A stretch of DNA of 64,000 nucleotides from Saururus chinensis. Taxonomy: Eukaryota; Streptophyta; Magnoliopsida; Piperales; Saururaceae. This document shows positions 61,235 to 64,000 of the stretch, in pieces. The notes below the pieces were generated by a model that saw nothing but the letters and a program-made list of their open reading frames with translations, did no database searches and had not been told where the DNA came from. Every line of letters begins with the position of its first letter. The first letter of the stretch is position 1. The translations under genes and the position numbers were made by a program. The DNA is taken from contig CP141142.1 of assembly GCA_035235625.1 (NCBI GenBank), positions 17,866,995 through 17,930,994 on the forward strand, written 5' to 3'.

Positions 61235-62621
61235 TGTAAGGCCCCTAAAATTTTAATGATTTTGTTTTGGGCCAATAAGAGAGTTTCAGGGTCCAATAAT
61301 AAGTTTTCTAAAAAATTGGATAGTTTTAAGCTTGATTCATTTAAAGAAGCTTTAAAGTTTTTCATAGGGCTTTGAGAGACAAAAGTATTGAGCCCAAGAA
61401 TGCATCAATTAGACACAAGAATAGTAATTTATGGCTCGAGAGTATGTCATCGGTGGGGCCCACTTTAAATTAGCAAGAAAACATGCCCTTGTGTGGTCTT
61501 GTTTAGAAGGTCTCGTTAATATGAGTACAACAGTACCAAGATCATGCAATTCCAAGTTCGGGGTAAGGAATTACGCCTATTTGAAGTTTTAAATTTTGTT
61601 TTGATTTAAAAATAAAATTTTAAAAAATAAAATTAAAATATAAATTTGCATCAGCACAGCTGACGCCATGGGTGTCATAACCGTTGATGTCGTGCTATAG
61701 GCTAGCCATGGGCTACAATAGTAGGCCATGGCGCTTGCAGCAACCATGGCCTGTCATTGGGCAGGCAATGCCACACGTGTGTCAGCACTGACGTACGCAC
61801 TGGCATGTGTCAGCACTAATGCACAACAATTTTTGTAGCTGTCAGATGCGCATTATGTGGTGTGCATGCAATGGCTCTGTATTGCTATAAATAGAGGGAG
61901 AGGGGGCCTTTCCAACTCGCCCGAAATCTTCCTACCTTCTTCCCTTTGAGCTCTTCCTGCTCTCTCAACTTCTGAGCCCTGTTTCTATGCCATTTCTCAC
62001 CTAGTTTCCTTTGTTTAAAAATTATTCTTAGCTAATTCAAGGGCACTCAATGTTGTAGAGGGGTTTTTTTTTGAGTTAATTACTAAAAAGGGGGAAATGA
62101 CCTAGGGTAAGAGGAGGCTTTGCCGCCGCTTTTGGGCCGGAGGAAGAAAATGTCCTAGTTCAAGGGGAAACTCTGTTCGCCACTTCTAGTCTAGAAGAAG
62201 AATTCTTCCCAATGCAATGAGAGGCCCCACCCACCTCTTTTGAGCACGGAAGGAGATCTTATGCCTGCGCAAGAGGAGGTTTCGGCCGCCGCTCCTATGC
62301 CTTGGGAATGAGGCAAGGGTCTGACCACAGGCTGTTAGTCCGGTCAATGTCAAGAATGAAGGGTAGGTGATTTTAAACTCTAATTCTATGCTATGACTAT
62401 GCCATACAATTTCATATTTCTTTTGTAAAAGATTATTTTAAAAAAAGATGATATTTGTTAGGGGTCGGGCGAACGCTAGCGTATCATGCACCTCTAAGAG
62501 AGATTTCATCATGAGACAGACTTTAAAATATTAGTATTATTTCAATGATATTACAATTGATTTTGATCAAATTTGAATTGTAGTTATTTGGTATAAAACC
62601 CAAAAACTATCATCAGTTTTG
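61235..62621 (+). mobile_element. 3' LTR of the family-C element, back end missing
   Basis: It starts TGTAAGGCCCCTAAAATT straight after the polypurine tract. It is parallel to 58918-60190 and stops at 62621, where SIRE-like sequence takes over. A full LTR would be about 2.2 kb. Degenerate ~60-bp units lie at 62095-62340. Confidence 0.8.
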
Positions 62622-63028
62622 AACATATAACTTTGCCAAACTTTCTAGTGATTATGTCCATCTAAGTTGTTGAAATTGGGTAGATTTGGTCAATCTATCC
62701 ACCACTATAGCTTCATTTTTTCTTTGAGTTTTGTAAGTTTTTGCTTATTAGTGCATTGGTTTGGCCTTGTGATGTTGTGGTGGATTTTTAGTCGAGTTTG
62801 GGTTTTCTACGTTAAATCCTTGACTATTTTTCATGTTTGGTTTGATTTAGTGCTTTATATATTGATCATGAATGTGCATAACATTAGGTTTTATTATTTT
62901 TGCTATATAAGAATATTTTGTATAATTGTGGCCATATCTCGTAGTCTTTAGCTTTATAAGATAATCTAGCTAGGGGCAATGTGGTGACCTACTAAGCAAA
63001 CTAGACGGATATTAAACTCTCAAAACAT
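62622..63028 (+). mobile_element. SIRE-like LTR tail and leader fragment
   Basis: It matches 58000-58320 (TTTTTGCTTATTAGTGCATTG; GATATTAAACTCTCAAAA). It lies between the cut family-C LTR and the family-E LTR. The 94-codon frame at 62667 is non-coding LTR sequence. Confidence 0.6.
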
Positions 63029-63227
63029 GTGTGTGACCTAATTTGGGACCCGCTTGAACATTATAGGGGTTGGCCCTATGTGCATAGTCATGAGGGATGT
63101 GCAAGGTCTCCATGGGCTTGTGGACTCAAGCCTATACACATAAAAGAAACACCACAAGAGAACAACTGTGCAGAAGAGTCTAGTTAGGACTAAGCCCAAG
63201 CCCATCTTAGGAGGGGGAAGCCCTAAC

Positions 63228-63235
63228 TATAAAAG
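63228..63235 (+). promoter_or_regulatory. TATA box of LTR copy E2
   Basis: TATAAAAG in the same CCCTAAC…GAGGGG context as at 21697. Confidence 0.6.
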
Positions 63236-63618
63236 AGGGGCCTCTCCCTAACTTCCCACTTCCCCTCTCTCTCACACAAGCACTCCTCTCTCTCCTTGGC
63301 TTGAAGAGAGAGGTCAGCCCTCTCTCCCCCTTCATCTTGCTCTCTCTCATCCAAGCACTTAGCCATGGATCCCCATGGTGCGGGTTGATCCACCAGTCAT
63401 CCTGCTTCTCCCTCTCTTACTTGGTGATCAAGAGAGTTTTCCTCTCCCTCATTCGCTATGCCTTGGGCAGTGTGCAAGGAGGTCATAGGTTACATTAAGA
63501 GGAGGTTAAAATGGCGATCGTTGAGATATCCATATGATATGGTTGAGCAGTAATCTTGTTCATATTATCATTATCAAAGAGGTAACTTTGATTCCCCTCG
63601 TATATAGTTTTGCATTAA

Positions 63619-64000
<382 letters not shown>

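Overview
This window comes from the nuclear genome of a flowering plant and holds no intact host gene. The base composition is AT-rich. Nearly all of it is layered LTR-retrotransposon remains (SIRE/Maximus-like and other Copia, Athila/Tat-like and Tekay/Del-like Ty3-gypsy), plus an unusual purine-rich satellite and three long (TA)n runs. The many SIRE-like layers fit a large, retrotransposon-rich genome. A monocot is possible, but I cannot prove it from the sequence.

Layout. 1-1305: internal edge, primer-binding site and 5' LTR of an Athila/Tat-like element (LTR family H) that runs off the left edge on the minus strand. 1552-10426: an 8.9-kb satellite in which GA/GGA polypurine blocks alternate with about 17 AT-rich palindromic spacers; part of it is a ~1.06-kb higher-order repeat. 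10427-11787: an edge hairpin, a GC-rich island, a reversed SIRE-like LTR piece and a CRM-domain host-gene fragment. 11788-19920: a pol-less SIRE-like element with a gag and a second ORF that resembles the putative plant transposon protein domain. 19921-21174: an unresolved minus-strand piece with a CACTA-like terminus. 21414-24290: a Copia LTR plus gag. 25302-31340: a second copy of the pol-less element.

33127-54429 is the most informative part. A SIRE-like Copia was entered by an Athila-like gypsy element. That gypsy element was entered by two solo H LTRs (target duplications AAGGT and CCAGT) and by a Tekay-like solo LTR (GATCT). A ~10.3-kb segment (36764-47100) was then inverted. One break lies in the Copia reverse transcriptase and the other inside the CCAGT solo LTR, whose two halves and matching target duplications now lie about 10 kb apart. 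Nine bases of Copia sequence appear at both junctions.

54430-64000: a minus-strand Copia relic, a SIRE-like LTR with a coiled-coil ORF, a Tekay-like element reduced to two long LTRs around a 206-bp interior, and another Copia LTR ending in a 115-bp TA run. Every coding relic is broken in several to many places, so nothing here is expected to act as a working gene set. The value lies in the satellite, the insertion order and inversion, the unusual pol-less Copia family and the CRM fragment.
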